Below are positions 1 to 16,123 of a stretch of DNA of 64,000 bases, piece after piece. Location: positions 186,001 through 250,000 of the forward strand of contig CAWAET010000004.1 in the NCBI GenBank assembly GCA_963781065.1. The letters run 5' to 3'. How positions within the stretch are numbered: position 1 is the first letter of the stretch; each line of letters opens with the position of its first letter. The stretch comes from CALZJC01 sp963781065 (GTDB taxonomy: Bacteria; Acidobacteriota; Thermoanaerobaculia; Multivoradales; JAHEKO01). The position numbers and the translations under genes were made by a program. The notes under the pieces were generated by a model. That model ran no database searches. It saw only the letters and a program-made list of their open reading frames with translations, and was not told the DNA's origin.

Positions 1-2
1 CC

Positions 3-3893
<3,891 letters not shown>

Positions 3894-3997
3894 CTGGAGC
3901 GGCCTGACCGGAGCCGCCGGCGCCACGGCCACCACCCGGCGGCTTCGCCAGCCTGATTGTTCACCAGGGCGCTTGCAGCCGCGGCCTGGCGAAGAAT

Positions 3998-4011
3998 GCC
4001 GGCTAGCCGGC
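3998..4011. terminator. Perfect 14-bp palindrome between convergent genes
   Basis: The sequence gccggctagccggc is its own reverse complement and contains the stop codon of the leftward glycosyltransferase. It lies 105 bp after the NRPS stop, between convergent genes, so it could act as a short bidirectional terminator stem. There is no T-tract, so the role is tentative. Confidence 0.3.
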
Positions 4012-4860
4012 GCCCGTTATCGTCCCCGCCTGGGGCCCAGCCTCGTCTCCCCGCCGCGCCGCGCGGCGCCGGAGCATGTGCGCCAGCACGCCGAGCCGCT
4101 GCGCCATGCCGAGCTCGCGAAACGTGGCGATCCGCGAGTTAGTCCGGGTGTAGAGCGACAGCCGCCGCGCCCGGGCACGGGCGGTCAGAAACTCCATGTG
4201 AGTCACCCTCATCGACGGCCGGTAGGCCGGCCGGAGGTCCGGCCGGCGCGCCGCCAACCGCTGAACGAGCTCGCTGTCCGCCGCCCGCGGCCACTCCTTG
4301 AACAAGCCCAGCTCGGCGAACACCGCGGTCCGCACCGCCATGTTGTTGGCGTAGCCGAAGTGGTGCGCCGGCGGGCAGCGGTCGACGACGTACTCGGCCT
4401 TGGCGTCCTCGTAGGCGCCGAGCAGCCTGAGCGCCAGCGACGCCGCCGCCGGGTAGCGGACCCGGCCGAGCAGGATGGCGACGGCTGGATCCCGCAGGCC
4501 CTCTCGGATCGACCGCAGCCAGTCGCGCTCGACCACACAGTCGGCGTCGGTCAGGGCGACGATCGCCGCCCGCGCCCGACGGATGGCGGCGTTGCGCGCC
4601 GCGTAGGCGCCGGGGGTCCGCTCCTCGAGAAGCGTCAGGCCGTCGTAGCGCGCGAGCACCGCGGCCGAAGCGTCGCTCGACCCGTTGTCGACGAAGAGAA
4701 TCTCGTACGCACCACCGACGTCCTCCTGGGCCAGCAGCGACTCGACACAGGCGGCGATGTGGCGCTCGCTGTTGAAGAACGGCACGACGACCGAGATCAC
4801 GGGCGCCGAGACCTCGGGGCGCTCGCCGGCCGGCTCGGCGAAGCCCGGCCGGCTAGCCAT
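4003..4860 (-). CDS. Family 2 glycosyltransferase
   Basis: Protein of 285 aa with a GT-A fold. It has the nucleotide-binding start VVPFFNSERHI (near residue 25), FVDNGSSDASA, and the metal-binding TDADC (near residue 104). It should transfer a sugar from an NDP-sugar in the cytoplasm. It ends a leftward run: methyltransferase, sulfotransferase and this gene overlap by 4-8 nt, so they are probably co-transcribed downstream of the terminating NRPS. The acceptor (peptide, lipid or glycan) cannot be told. No membrane segment is evident. The start ATG at 4860 overlaps the end of the upstream sulfotransferase by 8 nt. Confidence 0.9.
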   Translation of the reverse strand: MASRPGFAEPAGERPEVSAPVISVVVPFFNSERHIAACVESLLAQEDVGGAYEILFVDNGSSDASAAVLARYDGLTLLEERTPGAYAARNAAIRRARAAIVALTDADCVVERDWLRSIREGLRDPAVAILLGRVRYPAAASLALRLLGAYEDAKAEYVVDRCPPAHHFGYANNMAVRTAVFAELGLFKEWPRAADSELVQRLAARRPDLRPAYRPSMRVTHMEFLTARARARRLSLYTRTNSRIATFRELGMAQRLGVLAHMLRRRAARRGDEAGPQAGTITGAG

Positions 4861-5839
4861 CGGCGCCGCCTGTCCCGGACGTCGTCGCGGCCCCAGTCCC
4901 GGCGCCAGTCCCGGCCCCAGTCCTGGCCCCCGTGCCGGCCCCCGTGCTGGCCACCCACGCGCGCAGCCGGTCGTACGCTTCGCGACGCAGCGACCGGCTC
5001 ACCCAGAGCCGCTGCTCTTCGCTCAGCGTCCGGTGCGCGCTCCGAGAGCGACGGATGCCGCGGCCGACGTCCCCTTTCCAGGCCTCCTCGCCCGGGGCGA
5101 CGAGACCGCCGGCGGCCTCGGCATAGCGCTCGAGCACCCGCGGCTGCCAGTCGAGGCCGAGCCCGGCAAAGAGCCGTTCCAGCACCGGGCCGGGCGAGGC
5201 GGTGACCTCCTCGTAGACCACGAACAGATCGTTCGGCCCCCCGGCCCGGCGCAGCGAGAACTCGACGTCTTCGTTCCAGCGCCGGACGCAGGTGCCGAGA
5301 TCGTAGGGCCTTTGCCAGTTGCGGGACGCGCGGTGGAGCGATGCCACGACCTCCAGCCCGTCCCGGATCACGTGCACGAAGCGCATCCCCGACCCGGGCC
5401 CGCCCAGCCGCTCGAGGAACGGGATGTAGCGCAGGTGGCGCGGGGTTTTTTCGATCCAGCTCGTCTTGCCCCGTCGTAGCGTCAGCTCGTCGAGCACCGC
5501 CAGCAGCCGCCGCGCCGCCGTCCGGGTCCGCAGCGGCAGCAGCGGCCGCGCCCAGCCGGCCGACCGGCCGCGCGCCGCGAGCCACTCGGCGGACGCCGTC
5601 GGCAGCTCGCCGTTCTCGGCCAGGAAGTCGCCCAGCCACGGCACCGGATCGCGGGTCAGGAGCGGCCGCGACGAGCGCGGCAGCAGCCGGAAGTGCCGGG
5701 CGAACAGGTGGCTCTCGGTGAACGAGGTCGTCGCGCCGTGCGCCGCCAGCAGGCTCTGCACGAGGGTGGTGCCGGAGCGGGGGGCGCCGACGACAAAGAT
5801 TCGTCGATCGATATCGGCGCTGAGGCGAGACCCGGTCAC
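4853..5839 (-). CDS. Sulfotransferase family protein
   Basis: Protein of 328 aa. The 5'-phosphosulfate-binding loop GAPRSGTTL is near residue 16, and a 3'-phosphate region (HVIRDGLEVVASL) is mid-protein, as in PAPS-dependent sulfotransferases. It would move a sulfonate group from PAPS to a hydroxyl or amine of the NRPS or glycan product. The open frame runs much further upstream; I chose GTG 5839 because the homologous part starts there and it overlaps the methyltransferase stop as GTGA. The last 30 residues are low-complexity Gly/Thr/Ala, encoded by short imperfect repeats (about 4880-4960), and are unlike the rest of the fold. Confidence 0.85.
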   Translation of the reverse strand: MTGSRLSADIDRRIFVVGAPRSGTTLVQSLLAAHGATTSFTESHLFARHFRLLPRSSRPLLTRDPVPWLGDFLAENGELPTASAEWLAARGRSAGWARPLLPLRTRTAARRLLAVLDELTLRRGKTSWIEKTPRHLRYIPFLERLGGPGSGMRFVHVIRDGLEVVASLHRASRNWQRPYDLGTCVRRWNEDVEFSLRRAGGPNDLFVVYEEVTASPGPVLERLFAGLGLDWQPRVLERYAEAAGGLVAPGEEAWKGDVGRGIRRSRSAHRTLSEEQRLWVSRSLRREAYDRLRAWVASTGAGTGARTGAGTGAGTGAATTSGTGGADG

Positions 5840-6653
5840 CGCCCGGCGGCCTCCGCCGCGTTGTCCGCGACCCCGCCGGGCGTTGCCGCCACGCCGTCCT
5901 TGGCGGCGACGAGGGTGAAGAACGGGCGCATCGAGGGCAGCAACCGCTCGGCCAGCCCAACCGGCCCACGGCCGTGGCCGCCGCGAAAGACGACGGCCTC
6001 GATCCGGAAGCCGACACGCGAGAGGAACTCGGACACCTCTCGGGTCGTGTACTCCCGGACGTGTCCCATGTGGCCGAGGGTCTCGAGCTTCTCGTACTGG
6101 CGGTAGACCCCGCCCGAGACCGCGTATCCCCGGTTGTGGAGCAGCAGGTTCCGGAGGCCGCGAAACGACCGCAGGTTGGGCGTCGACAGCAGGATCGCGC
6201 CGCCCGGCGCGAGCACCCGGTGCGCCTCGCGCAGGGTGAAGATCGGGTCGATCCGCAGGTGCTCGAAGAGCTCGTTGAACAGCACGGCCTGGAACGACCC
6301 GGCGGCGAAGGGCACCGGCCCGGTCTCGACGTCGCAACGAGCGACGTCGAGACCCAGACGCTCGATCGCTCCGGCGAACCGCTCCGGGGCGATATCCAGG
6401 GCGCTGACCCGGTAGCCGCGCTGGGTCAGGGCGGCGGTCAGCAGCAGCGGCACCGCCCCGTACTCGAGAATCCGGGCGCCGGCCGGCAGGTGACGCTCGA
6501 CAAGCCGCAGGTCGGCGGCGAGCCGCCGCCGGTGCTGGCGGGAGTAGTCGCGGCACCACGCCTCGAGCGCGGAGTCGTCCGGCCGGATCCGCGCCGCCAC
6601 CCGGTCGATCAGAGCGAGGTTGGCGGCCGGCAGGCGGAACGGCTCGGCCTCCC

Positions 6654-6660
<7 letters not shown>
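5836..6660 (-). CDS. Class I SAM-dependent methyltransferase
   Basis: Protein of 274 aa with a Rossmann methyltransferase core: motif I region ARILEYGAVPLL (the usual Gly-rich loop is degenerate), the acidic SALDIAPER, then NELFEHLRIDP and VLAPGGAILLSTPN typical of Methyltransf_11/23 enzymes. It likely O-, N- or C-methylates the NRPS or sugar product. It overlaps the terminating NRPS end by 7 nt and the sulfotransferase start by 4 nt, so it belongs to the same leftward operon. The substrate is unknown. Confidence 0.85.
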
Positions 6661-10697
<4,037 letters not shown>

Positions 10698-10838
10698 CAG
10701 GTCGGCCCGAACCCGGACCCGGGCTCGCGACGAGTCTAACCGCGACGGCCGCGACGATCGCGACGACCTCCCGGACGGCGCCGACGAGACGGCGCCGACG
10801 AAACGACCTGACCCGACAGCCAGTGCCATACTGCACCC

Positions 10839-12011
10839 GTGCGGCTCATCGAGGTGGAGACGTTCGGTCGCGGCGGGCTGATCCACTACACCTACAACCT
10901 GTGCCGAGCGCTGGCCGAGCGCGGCCACGAACTGACCCTGGTCACCGGCGCGGGTTACGAGCTCGAAGGGCTGGCCGAGCTGCCGGCCGGAGTGCGCCTG
11001 GTCAAGGCGATCGGCCGCTTCACGGCACGGCCGCGGCCCTCCTGGCCCGGCTTCGCCCTGCGGCTGGCCCGCCGGGCCGAGGCGGTGCTCGACGCGTTCC
11101 GCGTCGCGGCCCTGGCCCGGCGGCTGCGGCCCGACGTCGTGCACCTGCACTGCACCAACTCGGTCGCTCTCGTCTACCTGGCCCTCTTCCGGCTGCTGGG
11201 TCTGCGGGTGGCGTACACCGCGCACGTCGTCAAGCCGCACGAGCCGATGCCGTTCGAGAACGTCGTCTACGGCTGGATCCACCGGCTCAGCCGGCTGGTG
11301 ATCGCTCACTGCGAGGTGGACCGGCGACGACTCGTCGACGAGCTCGCCGTCGATCCGGCCCGGATCGTGGTGATCCCCCACGGCGAGTATGGCTTCTTCG
11401 AGCGCGGCCGCACCCTGCCGGAACGCGCGGCGGCGCGCGCCGAGCTGGGCCTCGAGCAACACGAGGAGGTGGCCCTCTTCTTCGGCTATATCCGCGAGTA
11501 CAAGGGGCTCGACCTGCTGCTGGACGTCTGGCCGGCAGTCGTCGAGGCGCGGCCGCGAGCCCGCCTGGTGATCGCCGGCGATCCGGTACGGCTCCCGCCG
11601 GCCCGCCGCCAGGAGCTCGAGCGGCAGGCCGATCGGCTGGGCGCCGTCCACCGCTTCGCCTACGTCCCGTTCTCGGCGGTGCCGGGCTACTTCGCCGCGG
11701 CCGACGCGCTGGTCATGCCGTATCGCAGCCTCAGCCAGTCGGGCGTCCTCTACCTGGCCCTGTCCCTGGGCATGCCGGTCGTCGCCACCCGGGTCGGGGC
11801 GCTGCCCGAGGTGCTCAGCGACGGCGACAGCGCGCTGCTCGTGCCGCCGGAGTCGACCGCCGCCCTGACCGCTGCGGTGGTCCGGGTGCTGGGCGACCCC
11901 GGGCTGCGGGATCGCCTGGCGCGGGGCGGCCGGCGGGTCGCCCAACGCCACTCCTGGCCGGCCATCGCCGAGCGCACCGAGACCGCCCTCGCGCGACTGG
12001 CGGCAAGCTAG
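10839..12011 (+). CDS. Family 4 (GT-B) glycosyltransferase
   Basis: Protein of 390 aa. The N-terminal half has a Gly-rich donor-site region (FGRGGLIHYTYNLC). The C-terminal half has ALFFGYIREYKGLDLLL, then PYRSLSQSGVLYLAL and GMPVVATRVGALPE, the usual GT4 nucleotide-sugar pocket. A retaining transferase acting in the cytoplasm is expected. GTG 10839 is taken as start; catact lies about 10 bp upstream, so the mRNA may be almost leaderless. It is divergent from the terminating NRPS, with a 141-bp gap of cgacg-rich short repeats, including a 14-bp tandem copy near 10775-10802. It converges with the flippase gene 27 bp downstream. Confidence 0.9.
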   Translation: MRLIEVETFGRGGLIHYTYNLCRALAERGHELTLVTGAGYELEGLAELPAGVRLVKAIGRFTARPRPSWPGFALRLARRAEAVLDAFRVAALARRLRPDVVHLHCTNSVALVYLALFRLLGLRVAYTAHVVKPHEPMPFENVVYGWIHRLSRLVIAHCEVDRRRLVDELAVDPARIVVIPHGEYGFFERGRTLPERAAARAELGLEQHEEVALFFGYIREYKGLDLLLDVWPAVVEARPRARLVIAGDPVRLPPARRQELERQADRLGAVHRFAYVPFSAVPGYFAAADALVMPYRSLSQSGVLYLALSLGMPVVATRVGALPEVLSDGDSALLVPPESTAALTAAVVRVLGDPGLRDRLARGGRRVAQRHSWPAIAERTETALARLAAS

Positions 12012-12038
12012 CCGGCCTGGCGGCGCTTCGGCGCGGGG

Positions 12039-13478
12039 TCAGCGACCGAGCAGCTGGAGCAGTCGTCGCTCGATCCCGGCCGGCCGCCCATCGCGTCGCC
12101 AGAGGGCGTACTGCACGCCGCAGAAGACGCCGCCACCGATCGCCGCCTTGGCCGCCAGCGACAGCCAGGGGACGAGGCCCAGGGGTAGCGTCGTGGCGAC
12201 CGCCAGCACGGCGCCGACCATCGCGACCGTCGCCCACAGCGGGCGCCTGAGCTCGGCGACGATCTCGGCGAAGCGAATCCCGAGGGCCGTGCGCAGCATC
12301 CAGACATTGAGATACGAGTACAGGATCCCGGCGAGGACGATGCTGCCGATCGCGCCGACCAGGCCGAACACGGCGGTGCCGGCAACGAACAGCGGCACGT
12401 GGACCAGCGCGTAGAGCAGGCTGACCCGGAACAGCAACCGCGTCCGGCCGAGAGCCATCACGCAGGGCAGGGTCATCGACAGGGTGGCGCGCAGACCGAG
12501 GTAGGGCGTCAGGATCGTCAGCAGCGGGACGATCGTCGTCCACTGCTCGCCGATCGCCAGGGGCACGAAGTCGCCGGCCACCAGCGCGAAGCCACATCCG
12601 GCCGGCAAGCTCAGGCTGCCGAGCACGTTGATCGACTCGCGGGCCACCCGGCGCAGCCGTTCCGGGTCGGGCGCCAGCTCGCTGAAGGACGGGAAGAGGA
12701 TCCGCTGCAGCGGGCTGATCAGCTCGCGAGTGGGCAGCGCGCCGATGCGCTGGGTCATGAAGTAGAGGCCGGCCTCGGCCACCCCCAGCAGGCGACCGAC
12801 GATCAGCTTGTCGGTCTCCATCGACAGCGTGGTGACGACCGTGGTCAGCGACAGCCAGCCGCTGAAGCCGACGATCTCCCGCCACCGCGCCAGCGTCGGC
12901 CGCGGGCGATAGGGGCGCAGCAGATAGCTCAGGATCAGGCTGAGCAGCGAGCCGGTGAGCATGCCGAGCACCAGGGCCCAGTAGCTGCGCAGGGTAACCG
13001 CCACGACGATCGTCACGGCGAACGAGCCGAGCTTGGCGCCGAGCGTCAGGGCGGCCAGCTTGGAGTAGACGAGGTCGCGCTCGAAGGCGACGAACCGCGG
13101 GTTGGCGAGCCCGGTGAGGACCGGGCTCAGCGCCAGCGCCAGCAACACGTGCCCGATCCGGCCGTCGGTCATGAAGGGCGCGACCGACACCATGACCAAC
13201 GCCGCCACCAGGCCGCGCAGCGCCGACAGCGTCCAGGCGCTGTCGAAAAGCGACCGGCTCTCGTCGCGAATCCGGATCAGCGCCTTGGCGACGTCGAAAG
13301 CGGCCAGCCCCTCGACGATGGTGACGAAGGAGGCGGCGATGGCGACCAGCCCGAAATCGTCCGGCGACAGGATGCGCGCCAGGACGAGGATGGCGATGAA
13401 GTCGAGCAGCCGCTCGGCCCAGCGGTAGGCGTACAGCCAACCGGCGCCGCGGGCGAATCGGCGGGCGGCCTCGGTCAC
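12039..13478 (-). CDS. Wzx/WzxC-like lipid-linked oligosaccharide flippase
   Basis: Protein of 479 aa in the MATE/MOP superfamily (polysaccharide biosynthesis). It has about 12-14 hydrophobic segments, starting with FIAILVLARILSPDDFGLVAIA, the usual Wzx-type N-terminus. It would flip a lipid-linked glycan or glycopeptide to the periplasm. GTG 13478 overlaps the upstream GT1 stop as GTGA, so the two are translationally coupled. The longer frame to 14249 is a shadow of the GT1 gene. Its presence suggests the product of this locus is exported on a lipid carrier. Confidence 0.88.
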   Translation of the reverse strand: MTEAARRFARGAGWLYAYRWAERLLDFIAILVLARILSPDDFGLVAIAASFVTIVEGLAAFDVAKALIRIRDESRSLFDSAWTLSALRGLVAALVMVSVAPFMTDGRIGHVLLALALSPVLTGLANPRFVAFERDLVYSKLAALTLGAKLGSFAVTIVVAVTLRSYWALVLGMLTGSLLSLILSYLLRPYRPRPTLARWREIVGFSGWLSLTTVVTTLSMETDKLIVGRLLGVAEAGLYFMTQRIGALPTRELISPLQRILFPSFSELAPDPERLRRVARESINVLGSLSLPAGCGFALVAGDFVPLAIGEQWTTIVPLLTILTPYLGLRATLSMTLPCVMALGRTRLLFRVSLLYALVHVPLFVAGTAVFGLVGAIGSIVLAGILYSYLNVWMLRTALGIRFAEIVAELRRPLWATVAMVGAVLAVATTLPLGLVPWLSLAAKAAIGGGVFCGVQYALWRRDGRPAGIERRLLQLLGR

Positions 13479-14881
13479 GCGCCGGCACCCGTCGGCCGCG
13501 GCCGGACCCGGTCGGCAGGCGCGGTCGCCGCGCGGAGCCGGCCGCCGAGCAGTTCCTCGACCGCGCGCTCGGCGACACGCTGGCGGGCGTAGGCCAGATA
13601 GGAGACGCGCAGACGATCGACCCTCTCGGCGAAACGCGGCTCGCCCAGCAGGCGATCGAGATGGCGGCGAATGGCCGCGGTGGCGTCGGCCCGCTCGCCG
13701 GCGATCCCCAAGCCGTGATGCACCACCCGAGCGGTGGTGCCCGCCATGTCGGTCTCGAAGCCGCAGTAGACCAGCATCGGAACGCCGGCGAGGACGCACT
13801 CGTCGACCGTGCCGATGCCGCCGTGGGTCACCGCGACGTCGGCGTGGCGCAGCAGCTCGAGCTGCGGCACCCAGGCGAAGACGTGGGCACGCTCCGGCAA
13901 CCGGCCCAGCCTTTCGGGCTTCAGCCGGTCGCTCAGACTGACCACCAGCTCCCAGTCGGGGCGTTCGGCGACGACTCCCAGGAGACGCCGCAGCAGCTCG
14001 ACGTCGGCGGAGAGCACCGACCCGAAACCGGCGTAGATCAGCGTCCGCTCGCCCCCGCCGCGACGGCAGCGCGCCAGGATCGATTGCAGCCGCTGCCGCT
14101 CCGGCAACGGCAGCGGCCGGTCGATCCGCGATTCGAGCACCATCGGGCCGACGTAGACGACCCGCTCGGGCGCCCGGTGGGGGAGCTCGAACTCGGCGGC
14201 GTGCAGGCTCAGCACCGGCAGCCGGCGGTAGGTGAAGGGCATCAGCCACTGCCCGTCATCGGTCTCGCACCGGAAGTCGAAGCCGCTCTGCCGCGCCAGG
14301 CAGCGCAGGATCGCCAGGCGGTCGCAGCCGAGGCGCCGGAGGCGATGAGACCAGGCCCTGAGCCGCTTGCGCAGCCGCAGGGCGAGCCAGAGAAGCGCGA
14401 TCCCGAGCCGCGACCCCCGCCAGCCGATACCCGGCCGCACCAGGCAGTGCGGCGGCGGCAGGCCGGGCCGGCGCCAGATCGAGACGAAGGTGTTGAGCAG
14501 CGCCACCGGTGCCCCGACGCCCGCGGCGGTGATCACGTACTCGTGCATCTCGCCGTTGACCAGCACCAGGTCCGCTCCGGCATCACGCACGGCGCGGGCG
14601 AACCCGTCGACCGCCAGCGCCGCCGTCGCCCGGTCTCGGCGGCGGCGCAGGTCCAAGAGCCGGTCGAGCGGGCCGCGGGCGGCGTCGGCCACGAGAAACT
14701 CCTCGTAGCGGCTCGGCGCGAGCGGCAGGAACTCGAGGCGGTGATGCTCGGCCAGCTCCCTGGCGTCGGGCAGACCCGCGTAGATGACCCGGTGCCCGGC
14801 GGCCGCCAGGCGCCGGGCCAGCTCGACGCTGGCATAGACCACGCTGGGCAGGCCGTTCGTCACGCAGAGGATGGTGGCCAC
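13475..14881 (-). CDS. Family 1 (UGT/MGT-like) glycosyltransferase
   Basis: Protein of 468 aa. The N-terminus (ILCVTNGLPSVVYASVELARRL) and the C-terminal signature ADVAVTHGGIGTVDECVLAGVPMLV match GT1 enzymes of natural-product glycosylation (MGT/YjiC-like); HGGIGT contacts the NDP-sugar phosphate. It is a likely decorating enzyme for the peptide or lipid product. It starts with GTG and is coupled to the flippase. Upstream is a 193-bp gap with a long inverted repeat. Confidence 0.88.
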   Translation of the reverse strand: MATILCVTNGLPSVVYASVELARRLAAAGHRVIYAGLPDARELAEHHRLEFLPLAPSRYEEFLVADAARGPLDRLLDLRRRRDRATAALAVDGFARAVRDAGADLVLVNGEMHEYVITAAGVGAPVALLNTFVSIWRRPGLPPPHCLVRPGIGWRGSRLGIALLWLALRLRKRLRAWSHRLRRLGCDRLAILRCLARQSGFDFRCETDDGQWLMPFTYRRLPVLSLHAAEFELPHRAPERVVYVGPMVLESRIDRPLPLPERQRLQSILARCRRGGGERTLIYAGFGSVLSADVELLRRLLGVVAERPDWELVVSLSDRLKPERLGRLPERAHVFAWVPQLELLRHADVAVTHGGIGTVDECVLAGVPMLVYCGFETDMAGTTARVVHHGLGIAGERADATAAIRRHLDRLLGEPRFAERVDRLRVSYLAYARQRVAERAVEELLGGRLRAATAPADRVRPRPTGAGA

Positions 14882-14903
14882 GAGGGATCTTCGCCCGGAT
14901 CGC

Positions 14904-15069
14904 CTAGTGTTCCGTGCGGGAAGTTCGCTGCCCGGGCCTGTTAGTCATCCGCGTTGCTGGCAAGGCGCGCCGACGAAGGACTAGCGGGCCTAATCCGAGG
15001 AGGCGGAACGCGGCCAGCGACGTGGAGGGCCGCAGGACTGGGTAGTGAACTTCACGCACGGGACACTAG
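14904..15069. repeat. Long inverted repeat in intergenic gap (23-nt arms, 21/23 match)
   Basis: The left arm (14904-14926) begins ctagtgttccgtgcggg. The right arm (15047-15069) is its reverse complement apart from two bases. The arms enclose about 120 bp with no gene, between the GT1 start and the end of a sulfotransferase, both leftward. It could be a degenerate mobile-element remnant (paired ends), a processed RNA stem or a regulatory cruciform. No transposase is present. Confidence 0.65.
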
Positions 15070-15074
15070 CGTCC

Positions 15075-15842
15075 TCAGTCCGACGGGTAGCCGAGCCGCT
15101 CGACCAGCCCCGGATGGCTGGCCTCGAACGCCCGTCGCACCCGCGGGGTGAAATGACTGCGCCACTGGCCGGAGGACGGGTCACGGATGTGCGGGTCGCC
15201 CGATCGCCGGCGCATCGAGTAGCGGCGGGCGAACCAGTTGCCCAGCAGCCGCTCGACGGGCGACAGCCCATAGAAGTCGAACAGCCTCCGGAAGACCGCC
15301 GCCTCGTCGGCCAGGATGTCTTCATAACGGAAGGTGATGATGTCCGGATGCTCGGCCGGCCAGCGCGCCATCGACTCGAGATGCCGGCGGCGGAACTCCA
15401 GCTCGGCCAGCAGGCCGTCCTCTTCCGGCAGCGATCTCAGGTAGTCCGCGAAGGAGCCCCCCGCGGCACGCAGCCCCGCGGGCACGACCCCGTTGGCGAA
15501 GTACCAGTCGTCAGCGGTCGGTGATTCGATCCTGACCCAGGCCTCGGCGCCACGCCGATGGTAGAAGTAGCCCGACACGACCAGGTCGCGGGGATCGCGG
15601 ATGAAGCGCGAGATCCGGAACCGACCGAGCCGGTCGAGGTCGAGGTCCCGATTGTTGATCGACGCGACGCGGAGTCGCCGAAAACCGGCGTAGAAGTCGT
15701 CGAGATGGCTGTTGAAGTGGCGATAGCCGGCGGTCCACGGCAGACAGCGGTTGAAGACGCCGTCCATGACACGGCGGAAGTAGACGGTCAGGCACTTGTG
15801 GTACGAGCAGTGGATCCGATGGCAATCGCGCGACCCGGGCAT
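15075..15842 (-). CDS. Sulfotransferase domain protein (second copy)
   Basis: Protein of 255 aa, unlike the one at 4853 in detail. The N-terminus IHCSYHKCLTVYFRRVM is a divergent PAPS-binding loop, and FIRDPRDLVVSGYFYH is the 3'-phosphate motif of sulfotransferases. HSxGDP-like SGDPHIRDPSSGQW near the C-terminus fits the family's C-terminal loop. It likely sulfates a glycan or peptide of this locus. It is transcribed leftward, with a 281-bp gap to the divergent FAD oxidoreductase. Confidence 0.8.
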   Translation of the reverse strand: MPGSRDCHRIHCSYHKCLTVYFRRVMDGVFNRCLPWTAGYRHFNSHLDDFYAGFRRLRVASINNRDLDLDRLGRFRISRFIRDPRDLVVSGYFYHRRGAEAWVRIESPTADDWYFANGVVPAGLRAAGGSFADYLRSLPEEDGLLAELEFRRRHLESMARWPAEHPDIITFRYEDILADEAAVFRRLFDFYGLSPVERLLGNWFARRYSMRRRSGDPHIRDPSSGQWRSHFTPRVRRAFEASHPGLVERLGYPSD

Positions 15843-16123
15843 CGAACTTCATGCTACCGCCGAAGGCGGCGGGCGGCGGGACTCAGGGTTGTCTGCGCTC
15901 GCCTCCCCGCCGAGATCGCCTGCTTCGAGCCCGGAACCAAAGGCGGCGCCCGACCGAACACGTTGAGGCTGTCGAGTTCAATTCCGGTGGGTCCACCCCT
16001 ACCGGCCGAGCCTTCCAAAGTCCGCCGATTCGCAACTGCTGCCACGACACTTCCGCCAACTGGACCCCGGCTCACTCAATCCGCTAGCCTCCCGGCGCCG
16101 GCCAAGCGACCCGCGGTATCCCA
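15843..16123. other. Divergent intergenic region, no gene seen
   Basis: 281 bp between the sulfotransferase (leftward) and the FAD oxidoreductase (rightward), presumably carrying both promoters. Short frames here have no protein-like composition. A T-arm-like stretch (gagttcaattccgg near 15977) was examined but does not fold as a tRNA. Confidence 0.5.

Noticed and set aside
10698..11951. N-terminal extension of the terminating NRPS
   Set aside because: Lies fully opposite the GT4 gene and has no protein-like content.
15970..16000. tRNA-like T-arm near gagttcaattccggtgggtccacc
   Set aside because: The supposed T-stem halves do not pair and no D or anticodon arm is found; no tRNA in the window.
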